The notes under the pieces: generated by a model
Told to the model about the DNA's origin: nothing
Databases searched by the model: none
What the model saw: only the letters and a program-made list of their open reading frames with translations
Made by a program: the position numbers and the translations under genes
Shown here: positions 1-8,571 of the stretch, piece by piece
Position numbering within the stretch: the first letter of the stretch is position 1
How the letters are laid out: every line of letters starts with the position of its first letter
Origin: Protofrankia sp963555925
Lineage (GTDB): Bacteria; Actinomycetota; Actinomycetes; Frankiales; Frankiaceae
Direction: 5' to 3'
Assembly: GCA_963555925.1 (NCBI GenBank)
Contig: CAUVXJ010000005.1
Location: forward strand, 1-64,000
DNA length: 64,000 bases

Positions 1-60
1 GCCCTGCACCGGGGGGTCCGGGGGGTCGCCCCCCCGGGCAGACATCACGACCACCGGAAA

Positions 61-77
61 GCCGACCAAAGGTCGGC
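61..77 (-). terminator. Hairpin downstream of tRNA-Leu
   Basis: A perfect inverted repeat, GCCGACC-AAA-GGTCGGC, lies 21 bases beyond the 3' end of the minus-strand tRNA-Leu. No clear T tract follows, so it may be a processing or termination hairpin. Confidence 0.5.
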
Positions 78-97
78 GACCAGCACAAATCAGTACG

Positions 98-180
98 TGG
101 GCGAGGGGGGAGTTGAACCCCCACGTCCGTTAAGACACACGGACCTGAACCGTGCGCGTCTGCCATTCCGCCACTCGCCC
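98..180 (-). tRNA. tRNA-Leu (CAG anticodon)
   Basis: Read on the minus strand, the sequence folds as a long-variable-arm class II tRNA. The acceptor stem pairs GGGCGAG with CTCGCCC and is followed by discriminator A. The anticodon stem is CACGG/CCGTG around loop TTCAGGT, giving anticodon CAG (reads CUG). The T arm is GGGGG-TTCAACT-CCCCC. CCA is not encoded. A leucine tRNA beside fhaA matches the mycobacterial arrangement. Confidence 0.95.
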
Positions 181-293
181 GAGTGCGACTATCACGCTAT
201 CACGCGATCCACGCCGCCCGAGCCGTGGGCGGCGTGGGGCTGGAAGCATACGATCTCAGGGTCGGGAGAAGGCCTGGAGGAGGGGAGGTCGAG

Positions 294-1877
294 ATGGGCG
301 TGCTACAGCGCTTCGAACGCCGCCTGGGCGGCCTCGTCGAGGGTGCATTCGCCAAGGTCTTCAAGGGCGGCGTCGAACCGGTCGAGATCGCCAGTGCGCT
401 GGCCCGGGAAACCGACGACCGGCGTGCGGTCGGTTCCAACCGTGTGCTCGTCCCCAACGAGTTCGCGGTCGAGCTCGCCGTGGGGGATTTCGCCCGACTC
501 GCCCCTTACACCCAAGCGCTCTGCGACGAGCTGGCCGAGATGGTCCGCGAGCATGCCGCCGAGCAGCGCTACACGTTCGTCGGTCCCGTCAACGTGCGGC
601 TCGCGGAGGCCGAGGACCTCGATGTCGGGGTGTTCCGCATTCGCAGCAGCGTGACCGCAGCCGACCCCGGCGCCGTGGCCGGTCGACGCGGCCCCGCACG
701 CCCGCGATCGAAGACTCCGGGAACGCCGCTCCTTTTGATCTCCGTCAAGCCCGGACCGGAGAGCCGTGCCCCCGGGGAGGAGCGCGAATATCCGTTGGAC
801 AGCGAGATCACGGTCATCGGTCGCAGCGTTGAGTGTGACATACGTCTCAATGACACCGGAGTTTCCCGCCGGCACGGCGAGGTCCGGCGGATGCCGGATG
901 GCCAGTTCGTCTACATCGACCACGGTTCGACCAACGGCAGCATCGTCAACGGCCGCGCAGCCAGCCAGGTGCGGCTCGTCGACGGCGACCAGATCGAGCT
1001 GGGCGCAACGATCCTCGCCTTCCGCCGGGAGGCCCCGCGAGACGTTGACGCGAACCGGGCCGCTCGCCGTGTTCCAGCCAGCCCACCGGGACCACCAGCC
1101 CCGTATCCCCCCGCGGCAGCCGATCCGTACGACCGGCCACCGGACCCGTACCGGGGCGAGCCCGTCCGGGGCGAGCCCCGCGGATACCCGCCCCCGCCGG
1201 CGGACCCGTACCGGGGCGACCCACGGCACGGTGGTATCCCGGCCGGCTATCCGCCCCGGCCGGCGGAGCCCTACCGGGGTGACCCGCGGCACGGCGGTAC
1301 CCCGGCCGGCTATCCGCCGCCGCCAGCCGATCCGTACCGCGGGGGCGGGGGTGGCGGCCCATACCAGGACGAACCGGGACGAGGCGACCCTCGCAGGGAC
1401 GGTCAGCGGGGCGGCTACCCGCCACCGCCGGAGGCATACCGGGGCGGCGGCCGACCCGAGACCGGCCAACCTGTGGGGGGGCAGCCGACCGCCCCATATG
1501 CCGATCCGTATGGTGGCGGTCCGCGCTACGACGACCCCTACGGTGGGAGGGAAGGCCAGCACCACGGTGGGACAGACCGTCTTGACCCTCGTGACCAGCG
1601 GGCTAGCCGCATGCCCGGCCCACCTCAGAGCGGGTCTGACTCGACCGTGGCCGGCCCTGGAGTTCCCGCCGGCCATCGCCCGCCATATGATCGGGGAATT
1701 CCCGAAGGCCAACGCGACCCGCGGCGCGACGTCCGACCGATTGATCGCGACGACGACATGCACGAGCAGGAGACGTACCGTCCAGATCAGCTCCCCCCCG
1801 CCGCACGCCGGAACCCGCCCCAGCGCGAGCGGCCGGCCGGGGCCGCCGCACCACCTCAGACCGATCGCGGCTGGTAG
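294..1877 (+). CDS. fhaA: FHA-domain protein FhaA (DUF3662 plus FHA, long disordered tail)
   Basis: This 527-residue cytoplasmic adaptor is expected to bind phosphothreonine on PknA/PknB substrates and so link kinase signalling to peptidoglycan synthesis. Residues about 1-125 are the DUF3662 domain (starts MGVLQRFERRLGGLVEGAF). Residues about 145-245 form an FHA domain with the GRS, SRRH and STNG motifs. The remaining ~280 residues are a Pro/Tyr/Gly/Asp-rich low-complexity tail with repeated ADPYRG/PAGYPP-like units. The ATG at 294 follows a strong GGAGGAGGGGAGG purine tract, so longer in-frame starts are rejected. In the mycobacterial protein the FHA domain is C-terminal; here it is internal. 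It is the first gene of the operon. Confidence 0.93.
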   Translation: MGVLQRFERRLGGLVEGAFAKVFKGGVEPVEIASALARETDDRRAVGSNRVLVPNEFAVELAVGDFARLAPYTQALCDELAEMVREHAAEQRYTFVGPVNVRLAEAEDLDVGVFRIRSSVTAADPGAVAGRRGPARPRSKTPGTPLLLISVKPGPESRAPGEEREYPLDSEITVIGRSVECDIRLNDTGVSRRHGEVRRMPDGQFVYIDHGSTNGSIVNGRAASQVRLVDGDQIELGATILAFRREAPRDVDANRAARRVPASPPGPPAPYPPAAADPYDRPPDPYRGEPVRGEPRGYPPPPADPYRGDPRHGGIPAGYPPRPAEPYRGDPRHGGTPAGYPPPPADPYRGGGGGGPYQDEPGRGDPRRDGQRGGYPPPPEAYRGGGRPETGQPVGGQPTAPYADPYGGGPRYDDPYGGREGQHHGGTDRLDPRDQRASRMPGPPQSGSDSTVAGPGVPAGHRPPYDRGIPEGQRDPRRDVRPIDRDDDMHEQETYRPDQLPPAARRNPPQRERPAGAAAPPQTDRGW

Positions 1878-1883
1878 GCCGTT

Positions 1884-2408
1884 ATGAACGGATCAGCACC
1901 CAGCGACCTGGTGCTACTCGTCGTTAAAATCAGTTTTCTGGTGCTGTTGTGGGTGTTCGTCCTCGCCGCCGTCCGGGCAGTCCGGCTGGACGTGTTCGGG
2001 CCGACAAAACGCCAACAGCAGCACCTTCAGGCGGCAGCACGCCCACCCCACCCGACACCCGCCCGCCAAGCCCCACCAGCTCGACCGCAGAGCAAGCCTC
2101 CCAGTCGACGATCGCGAACGCCGAGCAAACTTATCGTTACTAAGGGTCAACTTGCAGGGACGATGATTCCACTTGGACCGACGCCTGTCACCATCGGACG
2201 GGCGCAGGACTCAACGCTGGTCCTGGAGGACGACTTCGCCTCGGCGAGGCATGCAAGACTCGTCCCCCACGACGGCCAGTGGTTCGTCGAAGATCTGGGC
2301 TCAACCAATGGCACATACCTCGACCGCACGAAGGTGACCAGTCCCATGCCGGTACCTCTCGGCGCGCCGGTCAGGATCGGGAAAACCGTCCTGGAGCTTC
2401 ACCGGTGA
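1884..2408 (+). CDS. fhaB: FHA-domain membrane-anchored protein FhaB (FipA-like)
   Basis: The protein has 174 residues. An N-terminal hydrophobic helix (about residues 9-29, DLVLLVVKISFLVLLWVFVL) anchors it in the membrane. A Pro/Gln-rich linker follows, then a C-terminal FHA domain (about 85-172) with GRAQDS, SARHA and DLGSTNGTYLD motifs. The family reads phosphothreonine marks made by PknA/PknB and works at the division site in mycobacteria. It starts 6 bases after the fhaA stop and overlaps pstP by 4 bases, which indicates translational coupling. Confidence 0.93.
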   Translation: MNGSAPSDLVLLVVKISFLVLLWVFVLAAVRAVRLDVFGPTKRQQQHLQAAARPPHPTPARQAPPARPQSKPPSRRSRTPSKLIVTKGQLAGTMIPLGPTPVTIGRAQDSTLVLEDDFASARHARLVPHDGQWFVEDLGSTNGTYLDRTKVTSPMPVPLGAPVRIGKTVLELHR

Positions 2409-3859
2409 GCCTTAGGCTTCACTACGCCGTTCGCTCGGACGTTGGCCATGTCCGAGAAGGCAACGAGGATTCCGCCTATGCGGGCTCACGGCTGGTAGCC
2501 GTAGCCGACGGCATGGGCGGACACGCGGCCGGTGAGGTCGCCTCGTCCACCGTGATCTCACAACTTGCCGACTTGGACGCAGACGTCGGCAGCGGCGAGA
2601 TTCTGCACGCGCTGGCGGACTCGGTGGACCTGGCCAACGCCGAGCTGCGCGCGATGGCCAGCGAGGATGGCTCGCTCGAAGGCATGGGCACGACGGTGAC
2701 CGCGCTACTGCTGTCGGGCATCAGTCTCGGCGTGCTGCACGTCGGCGATTCACGCGCCTACCTGCTGCGCGACGGCGTCCTGCGCCAGGTGACCCATGAC
2801 CACACGCTGGTCCAGGATCTGGTCGACCAGGGACGGATCACTCCCGCGCAGGCCGACACGCATCCGCAGCGGTCGTTACTGATGCGTGCCCTTGACGGGC
2901 GCGACGTCGAGCCGGACCTGTTCATCCAGGACGCGATCACCGGCGACCGGTACCTGCTGTGCACCGACGGTCTGTCCGGGGTCGTGACCGAGGTGACCAT
3001 CCACGACGCGCTGCTGCTGCCCGGCCCGCAGGATGTCGTCGACCGGCTCGTCGAACTCGCCCTCAAGGGCGGCGGTCCCGACAACATCACGGTCGTCGTC
3101 GCCGACGTGGTGGAGGACGATGACGGGGGTGACAACCGCCCACTGATCGCCGGTGCCGCCGCGGAGAAGCGGATCGTGCCGGGTGCCACGGCCGCCCGGA
3201 CCGGTCCGAACCCGCAGTTCCCCGACCACGAGTCACCGGCCGCCAAGGGTGCCAGGATCGGTCGGATCGGCACCCACCGTCGCGACCCGGAGCCCGAGGA
3301 CGTACCCGATGCGACCTCAGCCCGACGCCATCTCCCCCGGCCGGTACTCGCCGGTCTGTGCGCCGTCGTGCTGCTCGGTGCCGCGGCACTGGGGGCCTGG
3401 TTCTACCTCCACCGGCAGTACTACGTGGGTGTGGATGTGGACAACCAGCATGTAGTGATCTTCGAAGGGGTACCCGGGAGCTTCGTCGGGATCTCCCTGC
3501 ACAGCTTCAAGGAGTCCGCGGACCCCGCCATCGCGGTGAGTAACATCAAGGAGCCTCTACGCAACGATGTGACCAATGGTCACCCGGTGAACAGCCTCGA
3601 CGCGGCGCGCACCTTCGTCACGAACCTCAGGAAGAACCTCAACGATGTGGCGGCGGACATCACGGGTCCGACCGCGTCGCCGTCGGTAACGGCAACACCG
3701 TCGGCAACGGCGACACCGACAGCCGCCGCGGACGCCGGCCTGACCGGGGGGACGGCCACCGGAAACCCCCAGGCCGGTTTCGGAAACGTCACCACCCCGA
3801 TACCGTGCGAAACCGCATCGCTCCCCACCTGCGCCCGGTCGCTCGCCACACCAGGATGA
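2405..3859 (+). CDS. pstP: PP2C-family Ser/Thr phosphatase PstP
   Basis: This 484-residue membrane phosphatase is expected to dephosphorylate PknA, PknB and their substrates. The N-terminal ~240 residues carry the PP2C metal-binding motifs in order: EGNEDS, ADGMGG, HVGDSRAYLLRDG, CTDGLSG and GGPDNITVVV. One membrane helix (about residues 304-325, VLAGLCAVVLLGAAALGAWF) precedes an extracellular domain with a Thr/Ala/Pro-rich end. The start is GTG at 2405, overlapping the fhaB stop as GTGA, and the PP2C fold begins directly after it (SLRLHYAVRSDVGHVREGNED). The product is slightly shorter than the ~515-residue mycobacterial enzyme. Confidence 0.95.
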   Translation: MSLRLHYAVRSDVGHVREGNEDSAYAGSRLVAVADGMGGHAAGEVASSTVISQLADLDADVGSGEILHALADSVDLANAELRAMASEDGSLEGMGTTVTALLLSGISLGVLHVGDSRAYLLRDGVLRQVTHDHTLVQDLVDQGRITPAQADTHPQRSLLMRALDGRDVEPDLFIQDAITGDRYLLCTDGLSGVVTEVTIHDALLLPGPQDVVDRLVELALKGGGPDNITVVVADVVEDDDGGDNRPLIAGAAAEKRIVPGATAARTGPNPQFPDHESPAAKGARIGRIGTHRRDPEPEDVPDATSARRHLPRPVLAGLCAVVLLGAAALGAWFYLHRQYYVGVDVDNQHVVIFEGVPGSFVGISLHSFKESADPAIAVSNIKEPLRNDVTNGHPVNSLDAARTFVTNLRKNLNDVAADITGPTASPSVTATPSATATPTAAADAGLTGGTATGNPQAGFGNVTTPIPCETASLPTCARSLATPG

Positions 3860-3869
3860 CACCCGCAGG

Positions 3870-5351
3870 ATGACAGGTCTCCCCCCGCTCCGCGGCAAGG
3901 CGGTCGATCTCACCGGAACCTTCGCCCGGTCCCCGGTCCCGGCCGGAGCCCAGCTACCGCCCTATCGCCAGCGGGAACTGTGGTTGCTCCTGTTCGCGGG
4001 CCTGCTCGCGACGGCTGCGCTGGCAGCCGTGGTGCTGGCGATCGACGGGACCATCACCCTGTCGGTCTTCACCTACGGCTTGGGTTTCGGGGCGCTGTGG
4101 GGGCTCGCGCACCTCGCGGTACGGCGGTTCGCGCCGGCCGCCGACCCCATCCTGCTGCCGCTCGTCGCGGCCCTCAACGGTCTCGGCCTGGTCATGATCT
4201 ACCGGCTGGACCTGGCCAAGGTTGCTGCCGCGGTACGGGCCGGTAAACACGTTCCGGCCGGCACCGCCCAGCTTCAGCTGGTGTGGACGCTGCTCGCCCT
4301 TGTCGTTTTCGTGCTCGTCCTAGCCGTCGTCCGGGACCATCGGACACTGTCGCGCTACGCCTACACCGCCGGTCTCGTCGGGTTGGTGTTCCTGGTGCTG
4401 CCAGCCATGCCACTGATCGGAGCGACCATCAACGGCGCCCGGCTGTGGCTGCGGATCGGCCCGTTCACCTTCCAACCCAGCGAGATCTCGAAGATCATTC
4501 TTATGATCTTCTTCGCCGGCTACCTGGTGAACAAGCGCGACGTCCTCTCGGTGGTCTCCCGCTCCTTCCTCGGGATGCACTTCCCGCGCGCCCGCGACCT
4601 CGGACCGGTCGTCGTGGCATGGTTGGCGAGCCTCGGTGTCCTGGTCGTCGAGAAGGACCTCGGGTCGTCCCTGCTGTTCTTCGGCATGTTTCTGGTCATC
4701 CTCTATGTCGCGACCGAGCGGGCGTCCTGGGTCGTGATCGGGCTTGCTCTGTTCATGCTCGGCGCGGTGCTGTCCTACCAGCTGTTCGGGCACGTCCAGG
4801 TCCGGGTGGACGGCTGGCTGCACGCGTTCGACGGTGACAACCCCACCAACAAATCGTTCCAGCTGGTACAGGGCCTGTTCGGGTTCGCGGCCGGTGGAAT
4901 CACCGGTACCGGGCTCGGGCAGGGCAGCCCGCAGCGAGTTCCCTTCGCCAACACCGACTTCATCGTCGCGAGCATCGGCGAAGAACTCGGCCTTGCCGGG
5001 ATCATGGCGATCCTCGTCATCTACGGACTGATCGTGACGCGTGGTCTGCGAGCCGCCGTCGGCGCCCGTGACCCGTTCGGCAAGATGTTGGCGACCGGCT
5101 TGTCCGCGTCGCTGGCCCTGCAGGTCTTCGTACAGGTCGGAGGCGTCATGCGGCTCATCCCGTTGACCGGTCTGACCCTGCCTTTCATCTCCTATGGAGG
5201 ATCGTCGATCGTTTCCAACGCCGCCATCATCGCGTTGCTGCTACGGATCAGTGACTCCTACCGACGCCCCGCGCCGGTCGCGCCGGCCGCGCCGCTGTTC
5301 GACCCGACCGCGGTGGCCGACAGCCCGACGCAGGTGGTGAAGACAACATGA
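3870..5351 (+). CDS. rodA: SEDS peptidoglycan polymerase RodA
   Basis: The 493-residue polytopic membrane protein belongs to the FtsW/RodA/SpoVE (SEDS) family, which polymerises glycan strands from lipid II with a partner class B PBP. About ten to twelve hydrophobic helices are visible. Family signatures include the NGARLWLRIGPFTFQPSE segment, the VEKDLGSSLLFF loop and a C-terminal GLTLPFISYGGSS motif. The N-terminus has a ~28-residue cytoplasmic lead. It overlaps pbpA by ATGA, so polymerase and transpeptidase are probably made in equal amounts. RodA rather than FtsW is chosen because of the pbpA and pknAB context. Confidence 0.94.
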   Translation: MTGLPPLRGKAVDLTGTFARSPVPAGAQLPPYRQRELWLLLFAGLLATAALAAVVLAIDGTITLSVFTYGLGFGALWGLAHLAVRRFAPAADPILLPLVAALNGLGLVMIYRLDLAKVAAAVRAGKHVPAGTAQLQLVWTLLALVVFVLVLAVVRDHRTLSRYAYTAGLVGLVFLVLPAMPLIGATINGARLWLRIGPFTFQPSEISKIILMIFFAGYLVNKRDVLSVVSRSFLGMHFPRARDLGPVVVAWLASLGVLVVEKDLGSSLLFFGMFLVILYVATERASWVVIGLALFMLGAVLSYQLFGHVQVRVDGWLHAFDGDNPTNKSFQLVQGLFGFAAGGITGTGLGQGSPQRVPFANTDFIVASIGEELGLAGIMAILVIYGLIVTRGLRAAVGARDPFGKMLATGLSASLALQVFVQVGGVMRLIPLTGLTLPFISYGGSSIVSNAAIIALLLRISDSYRRPAPVAPAAPLFDPTAVADSPTQVVKTT

Positions 5352-6802
5352 ACGCACCCATACGCAAGGTCGCCATCGCGTGTCTGGTGTTGTTCGCCGC
5401 GCTGCTGATCAACGCCAACTGGCTGCAGGCCGGGAGCGCCGACACCCTGCGGCACAAGCCCGGCAACGCCCGTCAGATCACCGAACGGCTTGAGCGGGAG
5501 CGGGGTTCGATCGCCGTGGCCGGCGGCCAGGCCGTCGCGAGCTCCGTCCCGGTGGATGACGATTACAAGTTCCAGCGCCAGTACCCGGCCGCGAAGCTCT
5601 ACTCCAACATCGTCGGCTACTACGGGCTGTACACCTCCGCGGGCCTGGAACGCTCCCAGAACGACTTCCTGTCCGGTGAGGACCAGCGGCTGTTCGTCTC
5701 CAAGGTCTCCGACCTGATAACAGGCCACGAACAGCGGGGTGGGAGCATTGTCACCACGTTGGTGCCACAGATCCAGCAGGTGGCGACCACAGCGCTCGGC
5801 AACCGCAAGGGGGCGGTGGTGGCGCTCGACCCGAGGACAGGCGAAATCCTCGCCATGGTGACCAGCCCGACCTATGACCCGACACCGCTGGCCAGCCACA
5901 ACGACACGACGGCCAGTAAGGCCGCCCAAGCGCTCAACACCGACCCTGACAAGCCGCTGCTCAACCGCGCGACCCAGGAGACGTACCCGCCCGGCTCGAC
6001 GTTCAAGCTGATCACTGCGGCGGCAGCCCTGGCCGCCGGTCACCAGCTCGAGGAGCGCATTGCCGCCCCCGACGAACTTCCGCTGCCGCAGAGCAGGACC
6101 GTCCTGCCGAACTTCGACGGCGAACGCTGCGGCGACGGCGTGACCGACACGCTCATCCACGCCCTGACGATCTCCTGCAACACCGCGTTCGCCAAGCTCG
6201 GCATCGACCTCGGTGACGCCGCCCTGCGGGCTCAGGCCGAGGCGTTCGGCTTCAACGCGACCGTGCCCGACTTTCCCCTGGCACAGGCACCGAGCGTGTA
6301 TCCGACCGCGAAGCTCGACGGTGCGCAGACCGCGCAGTCGGCCATCGGGCAGTTCGACGACAAGGTCACGCCGCTGCAGATGGCCCAGGTGGCCGCGGCA
6401 ATCGGCAACAACGGCGTCATGATGCGGCCCTACCTCGTGGCCGAGCTACTCGGCCCTGACCTGAAAGCGATCAGCCGAACCGAACCCGAGGTCTACAAAC
6501 GACCGGTCAAAGCGGACATCGCCGCCAACCTGAACACCATGATGCAGAGCGTCGTCACCAGCGGCACCGGCACCAAGGCGCAGATTCCCGGGGTCGCAGT
6601 CGCAGGCAAGACCGGCACAGCCGAGCACGGCGACAACGAGCCCCCACACGCGTGGTTCATCGGTTTCGCCCCGGCAATCAACCCGACCATCGCCGTCGCA
6701 GTGATCGTCGAGGACGGCGGCGGCGAACTCGGTACCGGCGGCGTGGTGGCCGCTCCCGTGGCCCAGCAGGTCATGAAGGCCGCATTGGACGCTCGCCGGT
6801 GA
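5348..6802 (+). CDS. pbpA: Class B penicillin-binding protein PbpA
   Basis: This 484-residue transpeptidase cross-links peptidoglycan as the partner of RodA. It has one N-terminal membrane helix (about residues 7-24), a pedestal region and a C-terminal transpeptidase domain. The three active-site motifs are present: STFK with catalytic Ser at about residue 217, SCN (in TISCNTAFAKL), and KTGTAE near the end. Length matches mycobacterial PbpA (~490). It starts inside the rodA stop (ATGA) and ends in a GTGA overlap with the first kinase. Confidence 0.95.
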   Translation: MNAPIRKVAIACLVLFAALLINANWLQAGSADTLRHKPGNARQITERLERERGSIAVAGGQAVASSVPVDDDYKFQRQYPAAKLYSNIVGYYGLYTSAGLERSQNDFLSGEDQRLFVSKVSDLITGHEQRGGSIVTTLVPQIQQVATTALGNRKGAVVALDPRTGEILAMVTSPTYDPTPLASHNDTTASKAAQALNTDPDKPLLNRATQETYPPGSTFKLITAAAALAAGHQLEERIAAPDELPLPQSRTVLPNFDGERCGDGVTDTLIHALTISCNTAFAKLGIDLGDAALRAQAEAFGFNATVPDFPLAQAPSVYPTAKLDGAQTAQSAIGQFDDKVTPLQMAQVAAAIGNNGVMMRPYLVAELLGPDLKAISRTEPEVYKRPVKADIAANLNTMMQSVVTSGTGTKAQIPGVAVAGKTGTAEHGDNEPPHAWFIGFAPAINPTIAVAVIVEDGGGELGTGGVVAAPVAQQVMKAALDARR

Positions 6803-8571
6803 CAACCCCAGCGCAGCCGGGCTTCGGCGAACCGTACCCCGGTGTCGCGGCACCGGCCGGCCAGTCGGCGGCACCTGCGCCGCCGTCGCTTGTCGCGCCA
6901 CCGGCAGGACCACCACCGGCGGGACCTCCACCGGTTGCTTCGGCTGCCGCGCCGGGGGCCGCATACCCCTTCGGCGGCTCACCGCTGGGCACCGTCCTGG
7001 ACGGCCGGTACCTGCTGGAAGGACGGATCGCCACCGGCGGCATGGGTGAGGTGTGGCGGGGTCTCGACCAGACCCTCGGCCGTCCCGTCGCGGTCAAGCT
7101 GCTGCGTCCCGAGTACGCCAGCGACGAGTCGTTCCTCGTTCGTTTCCGCGGCGAGGCCCGGCACGCCGCCCGGGTGTCGCACCCGGGCGTGGCCTCCGTT
7201 TACGACTACGGCGAAGTCATCGTCCAAGGTGATCATCCAACCGCGTACCTGGTGATGGAGCTGGTCGAGGGCGAGCCGCTGTCCGCGCTGCTGCACCGGG
7301 AGAAACGCCTGTCCCCCGAGAAGACCCTCGACGTCCTCGGACAGGCCGCGGACGCCCTGCAGGCGGCGCACGCCCTGGGGGTGGTCCACCGCGACGTCAA
7401 GCCCGGCAACCTGCTGTTGCGTACCGACGGCGCGGTCAAGGTAACCGACTTCGGAATCGCCCGCGCGGTGGACGCCGCACCGCTGACCGCCACCGGCATC
7501 ATGATGGGCACGGCGTACTACGTCTCCCCGGAGCAGGCATCCGGGCGGCCGGTGACACCGGCGAGTGACGTGTACTCCCTGGGCGTGGTCGCCTATGAGT
7601 GCCTCGCCGGCCGGCGCCCCTTCGACGACCGCAACCCGATCGTCGTCGTCATGGCGCACCAGCAGGACGAACCCCCGCCGCTGCCGCCCGACGTGCCTGA
7701 ATCGGTCCGCGGGCTCGTGCAGGCCGCGATGGCGAAGGACCCGGCCCGCCGGCCGGCGTCCGCCGGCGGGTTCGGACGCACCGCCGCCGCGATCCGCCGG
7801 AGCCTGTGGAGCGCCGACGCGACCCGCCGAGGCGTCGGCCCGGGAGCCGTACCCCAGCCAGGCTCGGATGCCACCGCCAGGCGTCCCGGTCCGTCCGGTA
7901 TCCGTGGCGGGCCGGACTTCGCGACGGGACAACCCGCCCGGGAGCGGCCGCCGTCGTGGACCCGTCAGCCGTCCTGGACCACCGGAACCGGGACCGGATC
8001 CGCCGAGGAGATCCGGTCCCGGTGGGATGCTCTGTCCAGCTGGAATGCGGAGCCGCCGAACGGCCGGGAGCCGCGCGACCACGGCTCCGGTCGCGCGTCG
8101 TTTCAGGGGGCCTCCGACGACGGTGCGGGCCCAGCCGGCGGCACGCCGTCCGCGCCCTGGGATGCCCGGACCCACACGCCGTCGTCCGCCGCCACCGGCA
8201 GACCGGACGTCGCGCCCTCGGACATCCACGCCTGGCAGCCGTCTCCCGCGAACCGGGCCGCTGCCCGGCCGCCGGGTGGCCGGGCAGCGGGTGGCCGGGC
8301 AGCGGCCCGGCGGCGAGCCGACGGCGGCCGGGGTGGCTCGCCGACCGAGGGCCGACGAAAGCTGTCGCTACCCGTCCTGATTCTCCTTCTGATCGCCACT
8401 GTCGCCGTCACTGCGTTGATCACTCGGACGATCGCGGGGAGCAACGGGTCAGCCACGAGCGCACCGCCGCCGAGCTGGGCGGTGCACATGCCTCGGGCCG
8501 AGGGTGGCATCGTCACCGATGACAGCGTGACCGGGAACGACCGGAAGGGCGAGCACGGGTGGCAGGCGTGA
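6799..8571 (+). CDS. pknA: Transmembrane Ser/Thr protein kinase PknA
   Basis: The 590-residue kinase has a Pro/Ala/Gly-rich N-terminal extension of about 60 residues, then a Hanks-type kinase domain (about 70-335). The motifs are complete: glycine loop ATGGMGEVW, VAVKLLRPE lysine, HRDVKPGNLLL catalytic loop, VTDFGIA and GTAYYVSPEQ activation segment. A long Pro/Gly/Arg-rich linker leads to a membrane helix near the C-terminus (LPVLILLLIATVAVTALI) and a short outside tail with no PASTA repeats. GTG at 6799 overlaps the pbpA stop. The N-terminal extension is unusual for PknA, so an internal start is possible, although no in-frame ATG precedes the kinase fold. Confidence 0.9.
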   Translation: MTTPAQPGFGEPYPGVAAPAGQSAAPAPPSLVAPPAGPPPAGPPPVASAAAPGAAYPFGGSPLGTVLDGRYLLEGRIATGGMGEVWRGLDQTLGRPVAVKLLRPEYASDESFLVRFRGEARHAARVSHPGVASVYDYGEVIVQGDHPTAYLVMELVEGEPLSALLHREKRLSPEKTLDVLGQAADALQAAHALGVVHRDVKPGNLLLRTDGAVKVTDFGIARAVDAAPLTATGIMMGTAYYVSPEQASGRPVTPASDVYSLGVVAYECLAGRRPFDDRNPIVVVMAHQQDEPPPLPPDVPESVRGLVQAAMAKDPARRPASAGGFGRTAAAIRRSLWSADATRRGVGPGAVPQPGSDATARRPGPSGIRGGPDFATGQPARERPPSWTRQPSWTTGTGTGSAEEIRSRWDALSSWNAEPPNGREPRDHGSGRASFQGASDDGAGPAGGTPSAPWDARTHTPSSAATGRPDVAPSDIHAWQPSPANRAAARPPGGRAAGGRAAARRRADGGRGGSPTEGRRKLSLPVLILLLIATVAVTALITRTIAGSNGSATSAPPPSWAVHMPRAEGGIVTDDSVTGNDRKGEHGWQA

